A stretch of 46,979 nt of DNA from Polyangiaceae bacterium (GTDB lineage Bacteria > Myxococcota_A > Polyangia > Polyangiales > Polyangiaceae), in the NCBI GenBank assembly GCA_025937895.1, contig JAICQL010000036.1, forward strand, positions 1 through 46,979, given 5' to 3'. A model generated the notes under the pieces. That model searched no databases. It saw only the letters and a program-made list of their open reading frames with translations, and was not told where the DNA came from. Position numbers and translations under genes: made by a program. Positions 23,499 to 31,528 of this stretch are shown here, piece by piece; within the stretch, counting starts at the first letter, position 1; every line of letters begins with the position of its first letter.

Positions 23499-26183
23499 AT
23501 GACCACCGACCTGGTTCCCGTCTATCAGCAGTACATCAATCCCATATTGGCTGCGCTGCGGCGCCTGGGGGGCTCCGCCAGCATCGAGGCACTGGATGCG
23601 GCAGTGATAGCGGACATGCGGCTTGCGCCGGAGGTAGTGAGCATCCCGCACAAGCCGGACAATCCGGACCGCAGCGAAGTCTCATACCGAATGGCGTGGG
23701 CGCGCACCTACCTGAAATACGCGGGGCTCGCGACGAACCCGAAGCGGGGCACCTGGGCGCTGACGGAAGAAGGAGCGGCAACCGAAAACGTGGATGAATA
23801 CGCGCTGGCGTCGCGCTACGCGGCCCAGGCCCGAGGCGCCAGCGGAGGCATCGACCCGGCGGATGCTCCCGAGCCGGAGCCGTCCGACGCAGGAGAGCTC
23901 CACGAGCGGCTGCGCTCTGCCCTGCGCTCGGAGTTCGAGGTGCTGCTGGCACACGGAGCCATATTGCGCTCAGAGGTGGCCGCGACCGCATACCGGCGGT
24001 TCCGTGAGCGCTTCGGGCCCGACATCCTGGCCGGGACGGACGGAGAGCCGCTGCTCGTGCTGATGCACGGGCGCGGGACAAAAGACAGCCTCGTCTACTG
24101 GCTGGAGTTCAAGGAAGACGAAGAGCTCCCACGAGGCTTCGGCAGCATTGCCGGCGGTAACGCCCTCAAGTTTGGCATCTATCAGTCCAAGCAGGGAGGC
24201 TGGTGGACGGGCACCGCCGCGAAGCAGGAGCCCCTCACTGTCCCCCAAGCCGTCGAGCGAGCTCGCCTGCAACGGTCTCAGTTGCTGGCAGGGGTCCGCG
24301 TGCTGGAAGAGTTCTCGCGTTCGACTGCGCGGGACTACCCGTCCTTGCAGCGCGCGATGCAGCAGGCGGCGCCGCAGGTGGCCGAGACCAGCTGGGGCCA
24401 CAAGTATTTCTCGCTCCTGTTCCCGGAGCTGCTCGATGACTTTCACGCCCTGCCCTGGCAGCGGCACCACCTGATCAAGCTGCTGCAGGCACCCGCGGAC
24501 GGCCGCTACGCAAACGCCGAGCCATTCGTGCGGATCGCGCGAGACCTGTCGGTGACGCCCAACCAGCTCTGCAGCGTGCTGAATCAACGGAATGGAGCAC
24601 CGCACGAATACTGGCGTGTGGGGACCACTATCGATGGCGGCGGCTCGGATTGGGCGCGCATGCGCGATGGCGCGTTCATCGCCATCGGTTGGTCGGAGCT
24701 GGGCGACCTCTCTGCGCTACCCCCCACGAAGGAGGGCAACGGGGCGCTTCGGAACCAGATGGCGGAGAGGTTCCCGGGAGCGGCGAACGTGATCACGCGC
24801 AAGACGCAGGAGGTCTTCAACTTCGCTGTGCGTGTGCACGAGCGCGACATCGTGCTCGCCATGGAGGGCCGCAACGTCAAGGGCGTCGGAGTCGTTCGCG
24901 GAGGTTACTTCCATCAACCCAGCGATGGCCCCTTTGCTCATCGCCGCAGCGTCGAGTGGCTGGACACGACGGAGTGGATGCTGCCGGAGCCGGAGGGCCT
25001 GCGTACCACGTTCGTCCCGATGGGCAAGCACGTGCGAAATCTCATCGCCGTCGAGCGCCGCATCCTGGACGCGTCTTCACCGGCACGTCTCGACCTTGGA
25101 CCGGCACGCACACCAACCATCAGGCCCATGTCTCCACTGACTGGGATCGCGGCGCGCGTTCAAGCTGCGCTCGAGCGCAAGGCACAGGTGATCCTGTACG
25201 GGCCACCCGGGACAGGCAAGACGTACTGGGCAGACCGGGCTATCTGGGAGCTGGTTGCGCGAGCCTGGTACGGAAAGGAGGCCTCGGCGCTGACCGATGC
25301 GGAGCGCAAGCAGGCGATGGAGGATGGTGCCATCAGCTCGTGCACGTTTCATCCGGCATATGGCTATGAGGACTTCATCGAGGGCTACCGGCCGCTCGCG
25401 GACGGTCGCGGGGTTGGGTTTCGACTGGAAGCCGGCATCTTTCGCCAGCTCTGTGAACGGGCTCGCCGCAGCACGAGGCCGCACTACCTGCTCATCGACG
25501 AAATCAACCGTGGTGACGTCCCACGGATCTTTGGCGAGTTGCTGACCCTGCTGGAGAGGGACAAGCGCAACCGGTCCTTGACCTTGCCCGTCTCCCGGGA
25601 GCCGTTCTCCGTCCCTGACAATGTGCGGGTGGTCGCGACCATGAACACCGCCGATCGCTCCATTGCGCTGCTCGACGCCGCGCTGCGCAGACGATTCGCG
25701 TTCGTCGAGTTGCTGCCCGATTATGGCATGCTCAAGAGCGCCAGCGCCGGTGGGCTGCCGCTCGGACCCTGGCTGCGGGAGTTGAACGAGCGAATCGTTC
25801 AGCACGTGGGCCGTGACGGCAGGAGCTTGCAGGTAGGCCATTCGTATCTTCTGCACTCTGGGCAGCCCATCACGGACGCGGCGAGATTCCTGGAGGTCTT
25901 TCGCGACGACATTGTCCCCCTGCTCGAGGAGTACTGTTATGGGTCTGACGACAAGCTCGCGCACATACTGGGCGAGCACCTGGTACGCGAGGAGCGCGAC
26001 GGCGTGGGCCGCCTGATCCCGCTGGAGGACCCCAGCAGCGTCATTTCCGCTCTGCTGAAGAGCTTTGAGGGCCTGGCGACCGCCCCTGATGCAATCGCCG
26101 CGGATGATGCCGCGGAGGGGGCTGGCCTGGATGCTGGAGTCGAGGAGGAGGAGGGGGAGGAAGCAGCGAGTCGCGCCTCGTGA
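23499..26183 (+). CDS. mcrB: McrB-type AAA+ GTPase of a modification-dependent restriction system, with Mrr_N-like and EVE-like domains
   Basis: 894 residues from ATG 23499 (GAAGAGG upstream). Residues 1-105 look like the winged-helix Mrr_N domain (LVPVYQQYINPILAALRRLGG...SYRMAWARTYLKYAGL). Residues about 120-350 are MrcB-N/DUF3578-like, with GNALKFGIYQSKQGGWWTG. Residues about 370-520 resemble an EVE/PUA-like reader (EYWRVGTTI, FIAIGWSELGDLSAL, VLAMEGRNVKGVGVV), the fold that flips modified bases. The motor follows: Walker A GPPGTGKT at 568-575, DEINR at 667-671, and the McrB signature TMNTADRSIALLDAALRRRF from residue 714. The protein senses modified DNA, hydrolyses GTP (by family) and drives the McrC nuclease. 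It overlaps mcrC by GTGA. The N-terminal architecture differs from E. coli McrB, so the recognised modification cannot be predicted. Confidence 0.9.
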   Translation: MTTDLVPVYQQYINPILAALRRLGGSASIEALDAAVIADMRLAPEVVSIPHKPDNPDRSEVSYRMAWARTYLKYAGLATNPKRGTWALTEEGAATENVDEYALASRYAAQARGASGGIDPADAPEPEPSDAGELHERLRSALRSEFEVLLAHGAILRSEVAATAYRRFRERFGPDILAGTDGEPLLVLMHGRGTKDSLVYWLEFKEDEELPRGFGSIAGGNALKFGIYQSKQGGWWTGTAAKQEPLTVPQAVERARLQRSQLLAGVRVLEEFSRSTARDYPSLQRAMQQAAPQVAETSWGHKYFSLLFPELLDDFHALPWQRHHLIKLLQAPADGRYANAEPFVRIARDLSVTPNQLCSVLNQRNGAPHEYWRVGTTIDGGGSDWARMRDGAFIAIGWSELGDLSALPPTKEGNGALRNQMAERFPGAANVITRKTQEVFNFAVRVHERDIVLAMEGRNVKGVGVVRGGYFHQPSDGPFAHRRSVEWLDTTEWMLPEPEGLRTTFVPMGKHVRNLIAVERRILDASSPARLDLGPARTPTIRPMSPLTGIAARVQAALERKAQVILYGPPGTGKTYWADRAIWELVARAWYGKEASALTDAERKQAMEDGAISSCTFHPAYGYEDFIEGYRPLADGRGVGFRLEAGIFRQLCERARRSTRPHYLLIDEINRGDVPRIFGELLTLLERDKRNRSLTLPVSREPFSVPDNVRVVATMNTADRSIALLDAALRRRFAFVELLPDYGMLKSASAGGLPLGPWLRELNERIVQHVGRDGRSLQVGHSYLLHSGQPITDAARFLEVFRDDIVPLLEEYCYGSDDKLAHILGEHLVREERDGVGRLIPLEDPSSVISALLKSFEGLATAPDAIAADDAAEGAGLDAGVEEEEGEEAASRAS

Positions 26184-27463
26184 TCGCGATAGACCTCAAA
26201 GAGTGGTCAGAGGTTGGCCCGGCGCTCGACGCTCGACTTCGCTCCTGCCGCATCACCGAGCCGAAGCTGCGCCAGCAGCGAGACGTGCTCTCCAGGTGCG
26301 GGATCTTGCAGCTGACCGCGCTGGAGGACGGTTTGTCGGTGCGCTCATTCTCGCACGTGGGCCGGATCGAGCTAGGTGAGCTCGTCGTGACAGTTCGGCC
26401 CAAGGTTGCGCCAAGCGTCTTGTTGACCCTGCTGCGCTATGCCTACTCCTTGCAGGATCTCAGCTTCTTCCAGGGCCCCAGCTTCGATGCTGGGGCGGAA
26501 GGGCTGCAGGAGCTGCTCATCGCCCAGCTGGAAGCGGAAGCGCGGGAGCTATGGCATCGAGGCCTGCTCCGCCGCTACGAGCGGCGCAATGAGCTGCTAA
26601 CGAGCCCCAGGGGGCGCATCGACGTGTCTCGAATGGCTCGCGCCGGGTTCCTGAATGCGGGCAGCATCCCGTGTACGCACCACCCGAGGTCGAGCGACTT
26701 CTTGCTGAATCAGGTGGTGCACGGCGGGCTTCGCCTGGCCAGTGGCCTCACCCGGCAGCCCTCTCTCCAGCGCTCGCTCGCGAGTACCGGTGCCTTGTAC
26801 GCGCAGCTCGCTGGGGCCGTGCGCATCGACGAGCAAGTTCTCGGCTTCGCTGCTCGCAGCCTCGATCGCCTCTCCTCTGCGTATGGCCCCATCTTGCATC
26901 TGATCCAGCTCATCTACGAGGCCAGCCACCTGGCGCTCGAGGATGGGGAGCTGCGAATCAAGGGCTTCATGTTCGACATGAACCGCTTTTTCCAGCGACT
27001 CACGGGCAAGTTCTTGAGCGACTCTCTGCCGGGCTGCCACGTGGCCAATGAGCAGAAGCTTCGCCACATGATGGCCTATGCCAGTGGATACAATCCCCGG
27101 GGCTGTACATCCCCGGCGCCGAGGCCTGACTTTGTGGTGACCACCCCGAAGGGAGCGTACCTGCTGGACGCCAAGTATCGTGACCTCTGGCGCACAGGCC
27201 TGCCGCGCGAGATGCTGTATCAGCTCGCCATCTACGCGATGAGCCAGCCTGCGGGAGCCACCGCCGCGATCCTGTATCCCACCGAGGACGCGAGCGCGAG
27301 CGAGGCCATCGTCGAGATCAAGGATCCGATGAGCGCCGCGCTGCGGGCGCGCGTGGCGCTGCGACCGGTGGTGATTCCACGGCTCTCACGGCTGCTGGGC
27401 GACCTGAAGGCGAGCGCTCGCGAGCGGGAGACGTGGGCTCGGGAGCTGGTGTGCGGGGCGTGA
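26180..27463 (+). CDS. mcrC: McrC nuclease subunit
   Basis: 427 residues starting at GTG 26180, which overlaps the mcrB stop as GTGA, so the two are translationally coupled. The N-terminal beta-rich part (about 1-110) fits the region that contacts the McrB ring and stimulates its GTPase. The C-terminal PD-(D/E)XK core reads RPDFVVTTPKGAYLLDAKY, with Asp317, Asp330 and Lys332 as metal/catalytic residues. Length and motif order match McrC. Together with McrB it cleaves DNA bearing modified bases and defends against phages or foreign DNA. The genes stand between surface-lipoprotein genes and the eCIS locus, on the same strand as the DUF4157 protein gene but 183 bp away from it, so a shared transcript is possible but not shown. 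Confidence 0.93.
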   Translation: MIAIDLKEWSEVGPALDARLRSCRITEPKLRQQRDVLSRCGILQLTALEDGLSVRSFSHVGRIELGELVVTVRPKVAPSVLLTLLRYAYSLQDLSFFQGPSFDAGAEGLQELLIAQLEAEARELWHRGLLRRYERRNELLTSPRGRIDVSRMARAGFLNAGSIPCTHHPRSSDFLLNQVVHGGLRLASGLTRQPSLQRSLASTGALYAQLAGAVRIDEQVLGFAARSLDRLSSAYGPILHLIQLIYEASHLALEDGELRIKGFMFDMNRFFQRLTGKFLSDSLPGCHVANEQKLRHMMAYASGYNPRGCTSPAPRPDFVVTTPKGAYLLDAKYRDLWRTGLPREMLYQLAIYAMSQPAGATAAILYPTEDASASEAIVEIKDPMSAALRARVALRPVVIPRLSRLLGDLKASARERETWARELVCGA

Positions 27464-27646
27464 GGCTGCCCGTAACCTCGCCCTCGAGAGGCGCGCGCGC
27501 TCACGGAGAGCAGATGGCGTCGAACATATAAGAGCGCTCGTCCTCGGCGCCGGGTTCCTGTCGTCTCTGCTGCGCCTTCGGCTGCAGACGGCGCCAGCCG
27601 CCGCTCTCGAGCTCGGCAGCGCTGCCACGATGGGGTATCATCGTGC

Positions 27647-30600
27647 ATGGGCACGAGGGGCGCGCAGGTCCAGGTGGCACGGGCGGCGATCGGGCGCAGC
27701 CGTCAGGCGAGCGCGTCGCGCGGGGAGAGAGGCCAGGGCCCAGCGGTTCGCAGGGCGCTGGGTAAGGCCGACGCCGCGCGCGCGCTGGGTTCAGTGGGGG
27801 CGCCGGGCTTGCTGCAGCCCAAGTTGAAGGTCGGGCCGGCGCGCGATCGCTTCGAGCTCGAGGCGGATCGTAGCGCCGAGCGCGTGATGCGCATGGCAAC
27901 CGTCGCTGGCGCCAGCTCGGCGGTGCTCGGTGCGGCGGCTGTGGTTCAGCGCCGCTGCGGCTCCTGTGGTGGGGAGCTGGAGCTTCAGCGCGCCGGCATG
28001 GTGCAGCGCAAGTGCGCAAAGTGTGAGGAGGAGCTGCAGCGCGCGTGCTCGAAGTGCGAGGAGGAGCTGCAGCGCGAGCCGGCTGTGGCGGGCAGCGGCG
28101 GGCCCGCGGCAGAGCCCGATCTCGATCGGCAGGTGAGGCCGCTCCGGCACGGAGGGCGGCCGCTCTCGCCTGCCTTGCGCTCGTTTTTTGAGCCGCGCTT
28201 CGGCCGGGATTTTTCCGCCGTGCGGCTGCATACCGGGGCGGAAGCCGCGCGCGCGGCCTCCGCCATCAACGCGCGGGCGTTCACCCTCGGCAACCACATC
28301 GCCTTCGGCGCGGGGGAGTACGCGCCGGGCTCGTTCGAGGGCCGCCGTCTGCTCGCTCACGAGCTGACCCACACGGTGCAGCAGGGCCACGCTCCCGCGC
28401 TCTCCGGCCCGGGCCCGCTGCCAGGCGCGGCCGGCCCTGCAGCGGCGCCGGCGCCCCTGTCCGCCCCGAGCACATTGCAGCGCGACCTGCTCGACCGGAT
28501 CGGTTCGGGCATCGTCAGCGGGGGTGAGGGGGCTCTCGAGCTCGGTGAAAGCGCCGTCGATCTGGCGGTCGATGCAGGCGAGGCGGTCGTCGACCTTGGT
28601 GAGGACGTGGTCGAGGGCGTCGCCGGCATTGCCTCGGAGGTGTGGGAGTTCGCGCGGTCGCTGGCGAGCGCGATAGGCAGCGTCGTCGAGATCGATGGCA
28701 CTGCGCTGCGCATCAACATTCCGCCGCTCTCGCCCTGTCCGCTCGAGGCACTGACCGTCGAGCTGCCCGTCCCCGACCTGTATCTCCCGATCTTCGACGG
28801 CACGCTGACCATCAATGAGATGCAGCTGACGGGTTCGCTCGGCGCGCTGCTGGAGATGAGCCCCGAGCTGTTCCTGCAGCTCGGGCCGTGTGAGGTCAGC
28901 GGCAGCATCGTCATTGATCCGCTGTTTTTCCACTACGGTGCGCGCGTCGATCTGTCATTGACGGTGGCGGGCGGCATGAGCCAGACGCTGTTCGCGGGCG
29001 CGGCCGGCCCGCTGCAGGCCACGTTCACGATGCCATCTGGCGGGCAGCTCGTGCTGCCGCCGCTGTGGACGGAGATCGGCCTGGAGGGCCAGGCCTTCGG
29101 CGTCGCCGGCTCCACGCTGTCCACCGGGGTCGCCCTGGATTTCCATGGCCTGAGCTTCAGCTATGGCGGCTACCTGAACTATGCGCTCGGGCTGGCCGCC
29201 GGCATCGGGCTCGGCGGGGCCGTGGGGCTGAGCTACAACGGGGTCAACCTGTGCCGGCTGTACTGGCCGCTCTGGTCATGGGCAGATGAGCTGACGGTGG
29301 GCTTCGGCTACGGTCTCGGCATCTCGCTGACCCGGAGTGGGCTCGGCGTGAGCTTGGACCTGGCCGCCGCCGGCTACACCGTGAGCGGCTTCCCGTTCGA
29401 TCAGCTAGGCATCGCCTTCGGGCGCGAGCTGCTACAGGGCAGCTGCTGGCTGTGCGATGCGGCTTACCAGCTCGGCATCATGCCCTCGCAGCTGGGCTGG
29501 AACTGGCGGGGCGGCTACCCCTTGCCGGAGCATCGCGGCCCGCTGCGGGGCGTGCACCAGAAGGCACCCGAGGGGCTCACTGCGCTGTGCCGCGGTGCAT
29601 GCGGTCCGGATTGCGATACGTGTTCCCCCAGCGCGGAGGGCGAAGACCGCATTCTGTGCCAGAACATCGGCGGCGGGCGGCACGAGTTCTGGAGGTATCC
29701 GGGCTTTGTCACCTGCAAGACGCACTCCGCCTGTCAGAACCACGACACCTGCTACGACGTGTGCGCGGCGGGCGGAGAGAGCGTGTTCGGGCCTTGCCAC
29801 CGGCTCTGCGACTTCGAATGCTTGTGCCTGCACGGCGTGCCGAACTGCGCGAGCTGGATCTTTGGCGCCGGCCCCGACGAGGGCTCCCTGCAGTTTTCGG
29901 AGCCCCCGCGGATGATCGGCACCTGTCGCGGCAGCTGTCCCCGGGGACCGAACGAGGCCGAAGAGGGGGAGACCCCCACCTGGCGAGTGTGTCTCGATGA
30001 CTACACGCTGTTTGACGCGCAGGAGCTCACGCACGACCTCGGGCAGTTCTCCACCGGCAATGTGGAGCTCTGGGAGCAGCTGGTCTGGGACATCCCGCCG
30101 GTCACGGCCGAGCTGTATGCGCGGGCCGACATGGAAGCCGCCATCTCCGCCGGCTTGGGCCCGGCCGTGTTCACGGATCTGTGCCTGACCTTCAATCCCG
30201 AGACAGGCAAATATGGTGGCACTGCGCAGCTCAATCTCGACGCGTCGCTGGGCGGCATGATCGCGGTCACAGGCGTGCTCGGCGGCGGGCTCGATCTCCT
30301 GTCCTTCGACTTCCTGCGCGCGGCCTGCGCCGAGGGCAGCCTGCGCGCCGAGGCGCGACCCCAGCTGACCTTCAGCGGAGCGCTGCGCAGCGAGCTGATG
30401 AGCCGAGGCTTCGTCAACCAGCGCGTGCCGGTGACGTGCGCCGGCAATGACCTGAGCATGACCACCAGCCTGCTCATCACGCCCAGGCTGTCGCTGGACT
30501 TCGATCTGACCGCCGGCATCCTGGTGCAGCTCGGCTTCTTCGAGCCGCTGAGAACGGAGGCCTGGCGGGACTCCTGGCGCTTGCTGAGCCGCCACTGGAG

Positions 30601-31468
30601 CACCGAGTGGCAGGTCGAGATCCAGCTGCCGGCGCTCGCCGCCGGCATCATGCCTGCCGTGGCCGTCGTGGGGCAGCTCGTCGACTTGAATGAGATCATC
30701 AGCTGGCTGTTCGAGCTGGCGCACGGGGCGAGCATCGACGGCGGCGAGACGGAGGAAGACGAGCTGGAAGCGTGCGGCGGCTCGCCAGATGAGCCAGATG
30801 AGCCCGACGACGGGCACGTTCCCACCGGCTTGACCCGCGAGGATCCCATCGAAATGCGCTGGTTCAAGCCCAAGGCCGAGTATCTGCCGCTGGCGCGCCT
30901 GGTCGTGCAGGAGCGCCCGCGGCCCGCCTGCGATCCCTCGCAGCCCAATCCCTGCTCGGCGCCCACGCCGGAGTGCACGCAGGTCTACATCGGCGGCCGC
31001 CCGCAGCATCGCTGCGCCCAGCTGGAGGACTTTCCCCTGGACACGCCCAGGACGCTGCCCGCCCTCGACGGGCGCTATCAAGCCATCGACGTCGGCGTCG
31101 CCTATTATCCCGCACTCAACGACGTCGTGGTGCTGGACCCGGTCACCCGCGGAGGCACCGCAGACCTGTTCAAGAAGCGCTTCGCCCGCCACGGCCACCG
31201 CCTGCAGGACCATGACGAGCAACCGGACCACGTCCTCGATCTGGACTGGAACGGCGCGGATAGTTTCTCGAACCTGTGGCCTCTGGACGCGGAAGTGAAC
31301 ATCCCCGCGGGACGCGAGCAGAACCTGTTTCAGCGAGTCACGTTCGCGGAGCAGGAGGGGGGGACCGTGCACCGCGACATGACGCTGCTCACGTTCAAGC
31401 GGCGCAATTTCCACCGCGGGCCGCCAGCTCACAAGTATTTCATCATCACGAACGTCACCCGGCCCTGA
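27647..31468 (+). CDS. eCIS-associated DUF4157 protein with phospholipase A2-like and HNH-like motifs (candidate toxin/effector)
   Basis: 1273 residues from ATG 27647. The basic N-terminus carries LQPKLKVGPARDRFELEADRSAERVM, the typical lead-in of eCIS-core (DUF4157) proteins. Three CxxC pairs follow (Cys104, 123, 134, with repeated KCEEELQR), and then the core ending in LLAHELTHTVQQG (HExxH at 238-242). Residues about 340-640 are long beta-rich glycine-containing segments. Residues 692-730 contain HSACQNHDTCYDVC, a CxxHDxC phospholipase A2 motif (His699), with Asp722 in CDFEC as a possible partner. The C-terminus has DHDEQPDHVLDLDWNG...NLWPLD (His1195), like an HNH nuclease. DUF4157 N-termini mark proteins associated with or loaded into contractile injection systems. 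The gene faces the eCIS operon. Enzymatic activities are predictions from motifs. Confidence 0.82.
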   Translation: MGTRGAQVQVARAAIGRSRQASASRGERGQGPAVRRALGKADAARALGSVGAPGLLQPKLKVGPARDRFELEADRSAERVMRMATVAGASSAVLGAAAVVQRRCGSCGGELELQRAGMVQRKCAKCEEELQRACSKCEEELQREPAVAGSGGPAAEPDLDRQVRPLRHGGRPLSPALRSFFEPRFGRDFSAVRLHTGAEAARAASAINARAFTLGNHIAFGAGEYAPGSFEGRRLLAHELTHTVQQGHAPALSGPGPLPGAAGPAAAPAPLSAPSTLQRDLLDRIGSGIVSGGEGALELGESAVDLAVDAGEAVVDLGEDVVEGVAGIASEVWEFARSLASAIGSVVEIDGTALRINIPPLSPCPLEALTVELPVPDLYLPIFDGTLTINEMQLTGSLGALLEMSPELFLQLGPCEVSGSIVIDPLFFHYGARVDLSLTVAGGMSQTLFAGAAGPLQATFTMPSGGQLVLPPLWTEIGLEGQAFGVAGSTLSTGVALDFHGLSFSYGGYLNYALGLAAGIGLGGAVGLSYNGVNLCRLYWPLWSWADELTVGFGYGLGISLTRSGLGVSLDLAAAGYTVSGFPFDQLGIAFGRELLQGSCWLCDAAYQLGIMPSQLGWNWRGGYPLPEHRGPLRGVHQKAPEGLTALCRGACGPDCDTCSPSAEGEDRILCQNIGGGRHEFWRYPGFVTCKTHSACQNHDTCYDVCAAGGESVFGPCHRLCDFECLCLHGVPNCASWIFGAGPDEGSLQFSEPPRMIGTCRGSCPRGPNEAEEGETPTWRVCLDDYTLFDAQELTHDLGQFSTGNVELWEQLVWDIPPVTAELYARADMEAAISAGLGPAVFTDLCLTFNPETGKYGGTAQLNLDASLGGMIAVTGVLGGGLDLLSFDFLRAACAEGSLRAEARPQLTFSGALRSELMSRGFVNQRVPVTCAGNDLSMTTSLLITPRLSLDFDLTAGILVQLGFFEPLRTEAWRDSWRLLSRHWSTEWQVEIQLPALAAGIMPAVAVVGQLVDLNEIISWLFELAHGASIDGGETEEDELEACGGSPDEPDEPDDGHVPTGLTREDPIEMRWFKPKAEYLPLARLVVQERPRPACDPSQPNPCSAPTPECTQVYIGGRPQHRCAQLEDFPLDTPRTLPALDGRYQAIDVGVAYYPALNDVVVLDPVTRGGTADLFKKRFARHGHRLQDHDEQPDHVLDLDWNGADSFSNLWPLDAEVNIPAGREQNLFQRVTFAEQEGGTVHRDMTLLTFKRRNFHRGPPAHKYFIITNVTRP

Positions 31469-31474
31469 GCGGCG

Positions 31475-31488
31475 GGCGCGTTCGCGCC
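31475..31488. terminator. Hairpin between convergent eCIS genes
   Basis: GGCGCG-TT-CGCGCC is a perfect 6-bp inverted repeat 7 nt after the DUF4157 gene stop and 40 bp from the stop of the opposing DUF6519 gene. As a self-complementary hairpin it could stop transcripts from both sides. It lacks a T tract. Confidence 0.35.
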
Positions 31489-31528
31489 GAGCTCTTCCGC
31501 GCCGGAAGGTCTGCACGACCCGAGGCGC

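Noticed and set aside
27501..27641. 46-codon minus-strand open frame between mcrC and the DUF4157 gene
   Set aside because: It has no ribosome site, no homologue known to me and lies in the probable promoter region of the effector gene.
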